DNA of 25,566 nt from JAGHBT01 sp035311885 (GTDB taxonomy: Bacteria > Krumholzibacteriota > Krumholzibacteriia > Krumholzibacteriales > WJIX01): NCBI GenBank assembly GCA_964554125.1, contig CAZKNG010000029.1, forward strand, positions 1 to 25,566. The letters run 5' to 3'. Below are positions 1-8,023 of this stretch, piece after piece. The stretch's first letter is position 1; each line of letters starts with the position of its first letter. Both the position numbers and the translations under genes were made by a program. The notes beneath the pieces were generated by a model. That model was not told where the DNA came from. It made no database searches and saw nothing but the letters and a program-made list of their open reading frames with translations.

Positions 1-147
1 ATTCACATCGCTATTATGACCCCCGTAATAAATTATTGTCAAGGATTATTTGCAGAGAGTTTTATCCGGTTATCATAGATCCTTCGTAAACGACTCTCCT
101 GCTTTATGCTACGTCTGCCTGAATGACAGCCGTATCGGTTTTCTAAT

Positions 148-576
148 CTATCCGTAGAAAAAAAGCAGCGCCACAACCAGTCCGACCGCGAATCCTCCCA
201 GAACCTCAATCCAGGTATGCCCTATGAGTTCGCGAAGTTCATGAGAATCTATATGATGTGTCTTACCTGCTTTTTCAATTATTTCATTAAGAACCCTTGC
301 CTGATTCCCAACTTCCTGCCGCAGCCCCGTTGCTTCAAAAACAAAATAGAGACTGAATATCAAAGTTATTCCAAACAGGACCGAGTCCACTCCTCTGTAT
401 ATACCCACACCAACGGTAAGAGTAGTTACCATTGCGGTATGGGAACTCGGCATCCCCCCCGTATCGAGCATACGGAAAGGATTGAACTTCCCGTCCTGAA
501 TCAATTCAATAAAGGGTTTAATGAACTGCGCGCACAAAACACTTACCAAAGAAGCTATTCCAATCGTGTGGATCAC
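148..576 (-). CDS. DUF212 / divergent PAP2 family membrane protein
   Basis: A 142-residue, strongly hydrophobic protein with about four membrane segments. The segment GGMPSSHTAM (about residues 40-49) is the signature of the DUF212 or YuiD-like group, which is distantly related to PAP2 phosphatases. A second conserved stretch is the EATGLRQEVGNQA segment near residue 82. PAP2 enzymes remove phosphate from lipid phosphates, but the divergent group has no firmly assigned reaction, so I do not name a substrate. The length is normal for the family. The start is GTG at 576, preceded by GGGAGG with a 7-base gap. It lies 119 bases downstream of the solute-binding lipoprotein gene on the same strand and may be read through from it. 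The 147 bases after its stop, up to the window edge, hold no gene or terminator that I can see. Confidence 0.85.
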   Translation of the reverse strand: MIHTIGIASLVSVLCAQFIKPFIELIQDGKFNPFRMLDTGGMPSSHTAMVTTLTVGVGIYRGVDSVLFGITLIFSLYFVFEATGLRQEVGNQARVLNEIIEKAGKTHHIDSHELRELIGHTWIEVLGGFAVGLVVALLFFYG

Positions 577-695
577 TATACAGCCTCCCGGAAAAACTTT
601 GATATTTTAAAGCTCGAAATCAATAAAAAAAGCCGCCCCTCATAATAAAAGTCCTTGAAAAAGATAACTTGCATCTTACCATCTTTCCCCGTTAT

Positions 696-2294
696 CTAAT
701 CCTTCTCGTACCAGTCATACAGATAATGATAGATACCTATAGCGTCAGGCTCAACCCCTCCGAAACGCTTACTTATAACAAAGAGACTGTGTGGAATATA
801 GAGAAATGTATACGGCTGATCATCATGGATAATCTGCTGAGCCCGGTAGAAAAGCGGCTTCGCCTTTTCAAAATCCAGCATACTGGTAGCAAGTTTGTTC
901 AAACTGTCAACCTCGCTGTTACAGTAATCAACACGGTTATAACCACCTTTTCCCCTTGCCCGGCAACTCCATATCGGAGCAAGATCTGCTTTAGTCCCCA
1001 CGCGCCAGGCACTTATTATTCCATCAAAATCCGATGCCTTATGTTTTTCCAGCATTACGGTCCATTCGAGCAGAACCGGATTCACTTTCACTCCTATCTT
1101 ACTCAGCATCTGCTGAATCATCACCTGTATATCAGCGCGTATCTGATTACCGTGATTAGTGATAACTGAAAATTCAAGCCTCTTGCCGTTCTTATCGAGG
1201 AACCCGTCGCCATCTTCGTCGCTGTAACCCTCTTCCCGGAGTATCGCCTCAGCCTCATCCGGATCAAAGGGGAGAGGTTCGAGGTCCGGATTATACGCCC
1301 ATATAAGAGGAACAAAAGGCCCGCAGCACATTTCCGCGTAACCGTAGTAAAGGTTGTCTATAATCAGTTTTCTATCGATTGCCATTGTCAGTGCTCTTCT
1401 AACGCGCTGATTGTCAAAAGGTTTCCTGGCTCCGTTCCATCCCAGGTATATATACGCCCTCGTTGGAAAATCAAAAACTTTCAGCCGGTTATTATTCTTC
1501 TTTATTTTTTCGACTTCAGCTGGAGGAACACTTTCCATGCAGTCGATTTCACCGTCCAGAAGCTGTGTGACAAGTGTAACCTGATCGGGTATAATCTTAA
1601 ATATTACTCTGTTCAGACGAGGCTTGTTATCCTCGTAATAATTTTCATTCGCCGCGAGTATCAGCGACTGCCCCTTTTCCCACTTCTCAATCTCGAAGGG
1701 CCCCGTTACGGGAAGTTCCTCAGCGGGTATTCTCCCGAATTTCCCGTGGTCGGTGGTTTCAATAATATGAGCCGGCATGATGGGGCCATCTACCGCGTCC
1801 ATAAGCTGGTAGGGGTATATATGATTAAAGTGATACACAACCTTGTATTCATCAACAACTTCCACACTGTCTATATGTTCCTTTAAATGACGGCCGCTCC
1901 ATACTGTCGAAGTGTCTATCTGCATTCTGAATGTCGCGGCAACGTCCTCCGAGGTAAATTTTCTTCCGTCACTCCAGGTCACATCCTCTCTTAAGTGAAA
2001 GGTGAGCTCACGGCGGTCATCTGAAAACTCCCATGAATGAGCCAGCCTCGGACTGAAGGTAAGAAAATCGTCATTTTCATCGAGGAGTGACAGAAAGAGA
2101 AGGTTATATATGTCCCTGGCGTGAGCATCGGTTGTCGACATCGGGTTTAACCCTTCGTAATTACTCATCTCACCCACAATGAGAGTGCTTCCCCCCCCCT
2201 CTCTATCTTTATTCCCGGCACACGAAGAGAAAAGAAAAACGGAAATAAAAAGAACAGATAAGATAAGGCGATATTTGTCTCTTATTAGAATCAC
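696..2294 (-). CDS. ABC transporter solute-binding lipoprotein, family 5 (oligopeptide/dipeptide type)
   Basis: A 532-residue exported lipoprotein: basic N-terminus, hydrophobic stretch, lipobox FSSC with lipidated Cys25, then a Gly-rich linker. The body is a complete SBP_bac_5 domain. It shows LAHSWEFSDD, FHLREDVTWSDGRKFTSEDV and VRRALTMAIDRKLII, and the usual domain-closing segment near the C-terminus. Members capture peptides, nickel or oligosaccharides in the periplasm and deliver them to an ABC permease; the ligand cannot be read here. No permease or ATPase gene is in the window, so this is an orphan binding protein. A Glu/Asp-rich insert (DEDGDGFLDKNGK, near residue 365) looks like an EF-hand-type calcium loop. 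The start is GTG at 2294, with AGGGGG six bases upstream. Confidence 0.92.
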   Translation of the reverse strand: MILIRDKYRLILSVLFISVFLFSSCAGNKDREGGGSTLIVGEMSNYEGLNPMSTTDAHARDIYNLLFLSLLDENDDFLTFSPRLAHSWEFSDDRRELTFHLREDVTWSDGRKFTSEDVAATFRMQIDTSTVWSGRHLKEHIDSVEVVDEYKVVYHFNHIYPYQLMDAVDGPIMPAHIIETTDHGKFGRIPAEELPVTGPFEIEKWEKGQSLILAANENYYEDNKPRLNRVIFKIIPDQVTLVTQLLDGEIDCMESVPPAEVEKIKKNNNRLKVFDFPTRAYIYLGWNGARKPFDNQRVRRALTMAIDRKLIIDNLYYGYAEMCCGPFVPLIWAYNPDLEPLPFDPDEAEAILREEGYSDEDGDGFLDKNGKRLEFSVITNHGNQIRADIQVMIQQMLSKIGVKVNPVLLEWTVMLEKHKASDFDGIISAWRVGTKADLAPIWSCRARGKGGYNRVDYCNSEVDSLNKLATSMLDFEKAKPLFYRAQQIIHDDQPYTFLYIPHSLFVISKRFGGVEPDAIGIYHYLYDWYEKD

Positions 2295-2388
2295 AGCTAA
2301 CCCCCTGTGTTTAAATGCATACCTGAAATCAAGGCTCTTAAGCAGTCTAAAACAACTTCGGCAAAAAGAACCAGTCTCGGCAGCAATA

Positions 2389-2417
2389 ATTATACAACCT
2401 CAGGATAATTCTTAAAA
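2389..2417 (-). promoter_or_regulatory. Putative promoter of the solute-binding lipoprotein gene
   Basis: On the minus strand a perfect TATAAT (2394-2389) lies 17 bases from a weak -35 element TTTTAA (2417-2412). It would give a leader of about 85 bases before the GTG at 2294. It is placed back to back with the plus-strand promoter near 2453. Confidence 0.4.
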
Positions 2418-2452
2418 GCTATTCTTTCAGTCTTCAATTTATTAAAAAACTC

Positions 2453-2480
2453 TTTACATTGCTTGGCCGCCTGTGCTAAT
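2453..2480 (+). promoter_or_regulatory. Putative promoter of the Ig-like lipoprotein gene
   Basis: TTTACA (2453-2458), a 16-base spacer, and GCTAAT (2475-2480). The start codon of the next gene is about 50 bases downstream. The match to sigma-70-type consensus is reasonable but not strong. Confidence 0.35.
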
Positions 2481-2533
2481 TAGTCGGGTGGATGAATAGT
2501 TATTCTTTTTAATTATAGGCGAAAGGAGCAGAG

Positions 2534-4210
2534 ATGCTTAAACGCGTTGGCTTTTCCCTGGTATTAATCTTCGTTATTACCGGGCTTGCCATTTTCACCG
2601 GATGCTCGGATGAGAGCACCGACGGGCCGGAGCCGGACATAACTCCTCCTACCGTTGAATCCAGTAATCCTGCAGACGGCGAGGCCGATGTTTCCAGAAG
2701 CGGGCCGTTCTGGGTACTCTTCAGCGAGGAGATGGATAAAGAATCGGTTGAGGACAACATGTCATTCCAACCCGACGGATCACCGGATATCGGATACAAT
2801 ACCTGGTGGGAAGGTGACACTATTTTTATTACTCCATATTCTTCTCTTACCGGAGCAACAGATTATTTAATAACCGTTTCCGAATTAAGCGAGGATATGG
2901 CGGAAAATCAGCTCGGTGAAGACTATCTTATTAATTTCACGACCACAAGTGAAGCTGATAATACAGCTCCCGAAGTTGAATCGACAACTCCGGAAGACGG
3001 AGCCACGGATGTTACTGCGGTCATTACTGTCGAAATCGAGTTCAGCGAACCGATAAGTGTTCCTTCATACGACCTGGAGACTCAGTCCTTTATCACTTTT
3101 GATCCCTACCCGGAGAGCGGCTATATTTCCGTGGAGGGTTCCACACTAATACTTCAGAATATTGTATTTCCGCAGGATACCACAGTGGCAATTACAATTC
3201 TCGGAGGAAGTGGTAATATAACTGATCTCGCTGACAATCCTCTCGCGGCGGACTACGATTTCAGCTTCGGTACCGCGGCGGATGATACAAGACCGACACT
3301 TGTAAGCGCCACACCTTCAAACGGCGCCACAGGGGTTTCGCCTAATCTGTCACAGATGATTTTTAATTTCAGTGAACCGATGAATCCCGAGATTAATATG
3401 ATTCCGGAAAATATTGACGCGAGAATGGAAAACGCCGTGTCAGTAACCGGAAACCCATGGAATTCAGAGTTTACCACTATGACCGTTCCGGTGCTGAGCG
3501 ACCGCATAGCTCCCGGCTGTACATACTGGGTAAAGTTTGCCGCTGAGGATATGGCGGCGAACCCTATAGATCCGGACCCTACACCTTACCAGTTTACAAC
3601 TTCCGGGACAGTCAGTTATTTCCCCGTAGACAACTCAAACGTCTGGTATTTAAGTAGAACCGGACCGAATTATGAAAAACATTACATATTAAACTACACC
3701 CCTGCAGACGGTACTTTTGACATCGTATACGAGGACTATACCGGCAGCGAATATCAGGTTTATGATATCTGGCACATGAAAAAAACGGCGACTGAAATTC
3801 AGATGCTGGGACGCACCGGGTATGATGGCGAATCTGTTGATACTACTGATGTTATGACATGGGACAGCCCCCTTACATTCTACAAGCTCCCCGTAACTGA
3901 TCATCTGGGAGAAAGCTGGGACCTTGATGCTACCTTCGAGATGGAAAGTCAAATGGCTACATTATCCGGAACAGTAACTATGGGCCCTGCTCTTGAGGAT
4001 GTCGTATTCAACGAAGGAGGGCTTGAGGGAACATTCAAGTCGTGCGCGAAGCACAATCTTTCGATTACGATATCAGTCGGAGCAACTGTAATAATGACCA
4101 TGGATCAGGACAAATGGCTTGCTCCGGGAGTTGGTGTCATAAAACAGGTTACCGATGAATCGGAATCATCCGGAATAGACACGCTTACTGTAGAAGAATG
4201 GGAATTCTAA
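2534..4210 (+). CDS. Lipoprotein with three SbsA/Big_5-type Ig-like domains
   Basis: A 558-residue exported lipoprotein: signal peptide with lipobox FTGC (Cys24), then an acidic Ser/Thr/Pro linker. Three tandem Ig-like domains of the Big_5 (SbsA) type follow at about residues 37-140, 145-250 and 255-355. Each opens with a variant of 'D-TPP-V-S-P-DGA-DV' and carries an 'FSEPM/EEM' strand. The last 190 residues (from about 365, starting FPVDNSNVWYL) are a separate beta-rich domain that I do not recognise. These proteins usually sit at the outer surface as adhesive or scaffold parts; that role is inference. The ATG at 2534 has AAGGAG five bases upstream. The gene ends in a strong terminator, so it is probably monocistronic. 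Confidence 0.88.
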   Translation: MLKRVGFSLVLIFVITGLAIFTGCSDESTDGPEPDITPPTVESSNPADGEADVSRSGPFWVLFSEEMDKESVEDNMSFQPDGSPDIGYNTWWEGDTIFITPYSSLTGATDYLITVSELSEDMAENQLGEDYLINFTTTSEADNTAPEVESTTPEDGATDVTAVITVEIEFSEPISVPSYDLETQSFITFDPYPESGYISVEGSTLILQNIVFPQDTTVAITILGGSGNITDLADNPLAADYDFSFGTAADDTRPTLVSATPSNGATGVSPNLSQMIFNFSEPMNPEINMIPENIDARMENAVSVTGNPWNSEFTTMTVPVLSDRIAPGCTYWVKFAAEDMAANPIDPDPTPYQFTTSGTVSYFPVDNSNVWYLSRTGPNYEKHYILNYTPADGTFDIVYEDYTGSEYQVYDIWHMKKTATEIQMLGRTGYDGESVDTTDVMTWDSPLTFYKLPVTDHLGESWDLDATFEMESQMATLSGTVTMGPALEDVVFNEGGLEGTFKSCAKHNLSITISVGATVIMTMDQDKWLAPGVGVIKQVTDESESSGIDTLTVEEWEF

Positions 4211-4225
4211 TCGATCCGGGTTTAT

Positions 4226-4262
4226 ATCGGGCCGGGCGTTAACCCGTCCGGCCCGATTTTTT
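4226..4262 (+). terminator. Rho-independent terminator after the Ig-like lipoprotein gene
   Basis: A perfect 9-bp GC-rich stem (TCGGGCCGG at 4227-4235 pairing with CCGGCCCGA at 4248-4256), extended by one A-T pair, with a 12-base loop. Six T residues follow directly. It starts 17 bases after the stop codon at 4210 and insulates the cell-wall salvage genes downstream. Confidence 0.93.
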
Positions 4263-4351
4263 AATATAGTGACCTTGCCGACAGGCCCCTGGAGTAATTT
4301 TTCAGAGTTGTTACTTCTGTTACATCTTTTCTCTGAAAGGATATAATTGAA

Positions 4352-5512
4352 TTGGTAAAAACAGGATGTGACATACTGGCCCGGGCAAAATGCCTCCGCC
4401 TCAGGGGCAAAAGGACCGGCGTTCTGGCCAATCCAGCCTCTGTGACTTCAGACCTGCGGCATATTACCGAAATTCTCCTATCAAGCAATGTTAGGTTAAA
4501 AGCGATATTCGGCCCTCAGCACGGCTACACGGGAGAAACGCAGGCTAATATGATAGAATGGGAGAGCTACGAGCATCCCGGCTCCGGAATTCCGGTCTAT
4601 TCTCTATACGGAAAAACACGCGAACCGACTGACGAAATGCTGGGCGGTCTCGAACGAATTCTAATAGACCTTCCGGATATTGGAACAAGATGCTATACAT
4701 ATCTGTCCACTGCGGCGCTGATGCTCAAAGCATGCGCTGAAAAGGGCATCAAAGTGATTATAGCGGACAGGCCGAACCCGATAGGAGGAAAATCTGTCGA
4801 AGGGCCTGTTATCGACAGGGGGTTTGAATCATTTGTCGGCCCCTTTCCTCTTACTATAAGGCACGGGCTGACGATCGCCGAAGCCCTCACAATGATAAAT
4901 GAAAATGAAGATAACAAGTGCGAGATGGATATAATAAGGGTTTCCGGATGGGAAAGATCAATGCACTTTGAGGATACATCTCTAAGATGGGTAATGCCTT
5001 CACCTAATATACCGCGTGCTGAAACAGCTCTCCTCTATCCCGGAATGGTTCTTCTGGAAGGCACTAACATCTCTGAAGGCAGAGGTACCACGCGCCCGTT
5101 TGAAATTATAGGCGCCCCGTGGATAGACCCCCGCGCTCTGGCGGACGAACTCTCAGGAACGGTGCCTGGAGCCCTCTTCCGCCCATTGCACTTTAAGCCA
5201 ACCTGGGATAAATACAGTGGTGATATATGCGGCGGAGTTCAGATTCATATCACAGACAGAGAAAGATTCAAGCCGGTAAGAACCGGGGCTCTTGCGATTC
5301 AAACGGCGGCGAGTTTATACCCCGGAGAGTTTCAATGGACGATGCCGCCTTACGAATATGAACAGGTAAAAATGCCCATTGATATTATCACAGGAAGCGA
5401 TAATTTTAGAAATACAATCGACAGTGGATCAGGCCTCCGGGAGCTGTTTGAATCCTGGCTCGAGGATGAAGGCGAATTCAAAAAAGAAAGTAATGATTTT
5501 TTCCTGTACTGA
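4352..5512 (+). CDS. namZ: NamZ-type exo-beta-N-acetylmuramidase (DUF1343)
   Basis: A 386-residue protein of the DUF1343 family, whose characterised member NamZ removes MurNAc from the non-reducing end of peptidoglycan glycans. Visible family blocks are GVLANPAS (about 24), FGPQHGYTGE (about 53), VYSLYGKTREPT, DLPDIGTRCYTY, DRPNPIGG, EGTNISEGRGTT and PFEIIGAPW. The full family length is present. The start is TTG at 4352 with GAAAGG 11 bases upstream; a TGA in the same frame at 4334-4336 rules out a longer N-terminus. There is therefore no signal peptide, unlike the secreted Bacillus enzyme. The next gene starts one base after its stop, which implies translational coupling. Enzyme identity is by family; the substrate is inferred from the two neighbours. 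Confidence 0.88.
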   Translation: MVKTGCDILARAKCLRLRGKRTGVLANPASVTSDLRHITEILLSSNVRLKAIFGPQHGYTGETQANMIEWESYEHPGSGIPVYSLYGKTREPTDEMLGGLERILIDLPDIGTRCYTYLSTAALMLKACAEKGIKVIIADRPNPIGGKSVEGPVIDRGFESFVGPFPLTIRHGLTIAEALTMINENEDNKCEMDIIRVSGWERSMHFEDTSLRWVMPSPNIPRAETALLYPGMVLLEGTNISEGRGTTRPFEIIGAPWIDPRALADELSGTVPGALFRPLHFKPTWDKYSGDICGGVQIHITDRERFKPVRTGALAIQTAASLYPGEFQWTMPPYEYEQVKMPIDIITGSDNFRNTIDSGSGLRELFESWLEDEGEFKKESNDFFLY

Positions 5513-5513
5513 T

Positions 5514-6551
5514 ATGAGAAATAATAGAGTTATCAAAGATAAGCTTTGCGGAGTTATCCTCGCTGCGGGATACGGAAGAAGGATGGCCCCCCTTTCATCA
5601 TTCATACCGAAACCCCTTCTTCCCGTCCTGGGAAAACCGCTGATAAATACAATAGCAAAAAAACTTATAAGAAGCGGGGCTTCCTCCGTGCACGTTAATA
5701 CTCACCATCTGTCTGAATCTTTCGATGAAGGCGCAATCAGCCCGGATCTTCCCGTTATCTTTCATACGGAGGATAGAATTCTAGATACCGGAGGCGGTAT
5801 AGGAAATATGGCCGGCTCACTTGACAGCTGCGGACTTATTCTAATACATAACGGAGATATAATATCTAATATTGATTATGCTCCCGCTATCGATTTTCAC
5901 CAGAACCAGAATGCCCTGATAACGTTGATTCTTACTGAAAACGGAGAAAATAACGGGAAAAAGAGCCGGAAAGAAGTTTCAGTAAAGCCAGCCCTCTTCT
6001 CGCCTCCTCCCCAGATTGAAATATCTGATAAAATGCGAATAGTCGGCATAAGATCTAAGAGACGCGATGAATCAGATTCGATCAGACTAGCCGGTTATAC
6101 CGGTATGGCAATACTCTCCGGAGAAGCCCTCAGATTCTTTCCATCCGGCAGAAATATAGGGCTTATAGAGATTCTTCTTGAGATCATAAAGAAGAACGCG
6201 GGAAGAATATCGGGATATATAGCCGGCAGTCCAACTGAAGGTATTTTATGGAGCGATATAGGATCACCTGAAAGCTATCTGGAGCTTCACAGGAGAATAT
6301 TGACAGGACAGTTTATATTCGACCCGGAAATTGTTCCGCCCGCGATTCCTCTTCATTCCGCAACGAACGCCGAAATCGCGCGGGATACTTCATGGAGGGG
6401 GTTTCTTGAAATCGGCGGCGGGGCCGTAATTGAGCAAAACTGCGAACTGGAAAATTGCGTCATTCTACCCGAGACAATTGTAAAGAGGGGAACAAAGGTA
6501 AAAAACCGCATACTGTTTCCTGAAGGACAACTTGAGGCGAAAGGATTATAA
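5514..6551 (+). CDS. MurU-type sugar-1-phosphate nucleotidyltransferase with C-terminal beta-helix tail
   Basis: A GT-A-fold nucleotidyltransferase of 345 residues from the ATG at 5514. That ATG lies one base after the namZ stop; an in-frame ATG at 5493 is an alternative start. It shows the nucleotide loop LAAGYGRRMAPL (residues 16-27), the PKP motif with Lys33, the LDTGGGIG loop (90-97), the metal-binding Asp115 in HNGD, and the WSDIGSPE sugar-phosphate segment. The expected reaction is NTP plus sugar-1-phosphate giving NDP-sugar. Between NamZ and an AmgK-like kinase, MurNAc-1-phosphate uridylyltransferase (MurU) is the best reading. A mannose-1-phosphate or other hexose enzyme is possible on sequence alone. 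It is over 100 residues longer than Pseudomonas MurU: an insert near residues 145-170 and a C-terminal segment (from about 285) resembling hexapeptide-repeat turns. Confidence 0.85.
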   Translation: MRNNRVIKDKLCGVILAAGYGRRMAPLSSFIPKPLLPVLGKPLINTIAKKLIRSGASSVHVNTHHLSESFDEGAISPDLPVIFHTEDRILDTGGGIGNMAGSLDSCGLILIHNGDIISNIDYAPAIDFHQNQNALITLILTENGENNGKKSRKEVSVKPALFSPPPQIEISDKMRIVGIRSKRRDESDSIRLAGYTGMAILSGEALRFFPSGRNIGLIEILLEIIKKNAGRISGYIAGSPTEGILWSDIGSPESYLELHRRILTGQFIFDPEIVPPAIPLHSATNAEIARDTSWRGFLEIGGGAVIEQNCELENCVILPETIVKRGTKVKNRILFPEGQLEAKGL

Positions 6552-7589
6552 ATGAACACCATCACTGAGCTTGCCGCGCACTCTTTGAAAATGGCAGCCC
6601 GATTGCCCGGCGGACCTCTTAATGCTTCAGCACGAGTAATCCCATTCTCGAATAGCGGTTCCAACCGCTATTTCTTTCGTCTCAGTGACGGAAACCGTTC
6701 CGCTGTCGCCCTTATCGATCCGCACCCGGACGGAGAATTCGAAGATTACATATCGATCGGGAAGTTCCTCTGGCGCAACGGAATCGGCGTCCCCGAATTC
6801 TATTCTATAGATCGAGAACTCGGCATTGTCGTAATGGAAGATCTTGGCGATCTAAGTCTTGAGATTACAGTAAAAAAGGGCAGCACAGATAAAATAATGC
6901 CGCTCTACAAAAGATGTCTCGATCTTTTATGTGAATTGCAGACCGGCATTACCTCTGTAATCAAAGAGGAGAATATGCTGAGCGGGAAACTCTTTGACAA
7001 AAACAGACTCCTGAAGGAAACAAGTTATTTCGAAGATGAGTTTCTAGCCAGATTCCAATCGTACAGGATTCCGAAAGGATGGAAAAACGAAAAAGAAAAA
7101 CTCGCGGAAATAATCTCATCCCAACCCCTTGTTTTCATGCACAGAGATTTTCAAAGCAGAAACATTATTATAGAAAATAACAACCCCCGGATCATTGATT
7201 TTCAGACGGCTCATCTCGGCCCTGGAATGTACGACACTGTCTCCCTTCTGAAAGATCCTTACGTATCTCTATCCGAGCACGACAGAAGGGGTTTGCTCGC
7301 GTATCTATATAATATACTGAAAGAAAGAGGGGCGCACGGCCGTATGAGTTTTGATGAATTCATAAACCAGTTTGTAACTACAGGAATTCAGCGGAACCTG
7401 CAGACTCTGGCCGCTTTTGCCAAGCTGGGCTACGGTGACGGCAAGAAGATCTTTCTTGAATCAATTCCGGCCGGCCTGCGGCTTCTACGGGAAGGAGCCG
7501 GAATTAACAACTCTTATCCGGCAATAGAGGAGATGGCAAAAGATCTTCTGGATTTAGCAGACAGCGAAAATAGTCCGCCTGCCGGATAA
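6552..7589 (+). CDS. amgK: AmgK-type anomeric MurNAc/GlcNAc kinase (aminoglycoside phosphotransferase fold)
   Basis: A 345-residue kinase of the aminoglycoside phosphotransferase/choline kinase fold. The Brenner-type catalytic loop is HRDFQSRN (197-204; catalytic Asp199, Asn204). The metal-binding Asp is in IIDFQTAHLGP (Asp216), followed by YDTVSLLKDPYV. The DFQ and YDTVSLL blocks are those of the AmgK/COG3178 group, which phosphorylates MurNAc or GlcNAc at C1 to feed MurU. The length matches the group. The ATG directly follows the stop of the nucleotidyltransferase gene with no gap, so the pair is coupled like amgK-murU of Pseudomonas, but with the order reversed. No terminator is evident in the 36 bases before the convergent gene. 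Confidence 0.87.
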   Translation: MNTITELAAHSLKMAARLPGGPLNASARVIPFSNSGSNRYFFRLSDGNRSAVALIDPHPDGEFEDYISIGKFLWRNGIGVPEFYSIDRELGIVVMEDLGDLSLEITVKKGSTDKIMPLYKRCLDLLCELQTGITSVIKEENMLSGKLFDKNRLLKETSYFEDEFLARFQSYRIPKGWKNEKEKLAEIISSQPLVFMHRDFQSRNIIIENNNPRIIDFQTAHLGPGMYDTVSLLKDPYVSLSEHDRRGLLAYLYNILKERGAHGRMSFDEFINQFVTTGIQRNLQTLAAFAKLGYGDGKKIFLESIPAGLRLLREGAGINNSYPAIEEMAKDLLDLADSENSPPAG

Positions 7590-7625
7590 ACCGTTAAATC
7601 ATATCCGCGGTGTAGAGGCCGGTAC

Positions 7626-7886
7626 CTAATCGTCTATTAACTTAAAAACGGTATCGCCGGATCTTGCCTTATCTTTCACTTTGATTCCAACGCTTGAACC
7701 AACGCCCGCCTCCTCAACCTGATCATGTTCAATCTGCAGGGATTTAACCTCCTGTTTGAAATCTGTAGTATGTCCCTTGAAATGAAGAGTATCGCCGATT
7801 TTGACACCTTCCGCCGTAACTTCAACAGCCGCGACGTCGATATGGGCAAAAAAATCAGAGACGTGGCCAATCTCTACTTTCTTCAT
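7626..7886 (-). CDS. Small EF-Tu domain-2-like protein
   Basis: An 86-residue soluble protein matching the family annotated as 'translation elongation factor-like'. It contains only the beta-barrel domain 2 fold of translational GTPases: KKVEIGHVSDFF at the start, VKIGDTLHFKGHTTDF near 28-43, and a KARSGDTVFK segment at the end. No GTPase domain is present, so it cannot be an elongation factor by itself. The function of these stand-alone barrels is unknown to me. The ATG at 7886 has a GGGGGTGA element immediately upstream. It is convergent with the amgK-like gene and has its own likely promoter. Confidence 0.8.
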   Translation of the reverse strand: MKKVEIGHVSDFFAHIDVAAVEVTAEGVKIGDTLHFKGHTTDFKQEVKSLQIEHDQVEEAGVGSSVGIKVKDKARSGDTVFKLIDD

Positions 7887-7941
7887 AATTCACCCCCTTA
7901 CTGCTATGTGGTGAAAAAGATGAAATCTCAGCATATCAATA

Positions 7942-7970
7942 ACTCTAGAATCGGAATTTTTAAATTTCAA
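7942..7970 (-). promoter_or_regulatory. Putative promoter of the EF-Tu-domain-like gene
   Basis: In the AT-rich gap, minus strand: TTGAAA (7970-7965), 17-base spacer, TAGAGT (7947-7942). It would start RNA about 50 bases before the ATG at 7886. Confidence 0.33.
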
Positions 7971-8023
7971 GAGAAAATTATCAAATTTAAGATGATTCTT
8001 TACAACAAAACCCAAAGCCGGCC

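Noticed and set aside
669..1169. A plus-strand open frame of 166 residues inside the solute-binding lipoprotein gene
   Set aside because: It is antisense to a well-conserved SBP_bac_5 coding region and has no ribosome site.
5379..5513. A longer N-terminus for the MurU-like protein, beginning inside namZ
   Set aside because: The nucleotide-binding loop that normally sits within the first 20 residues would be pushed to residue 60, and the extra part lies wholly in namZ; the ATG at 5514 right after the stop fits better.
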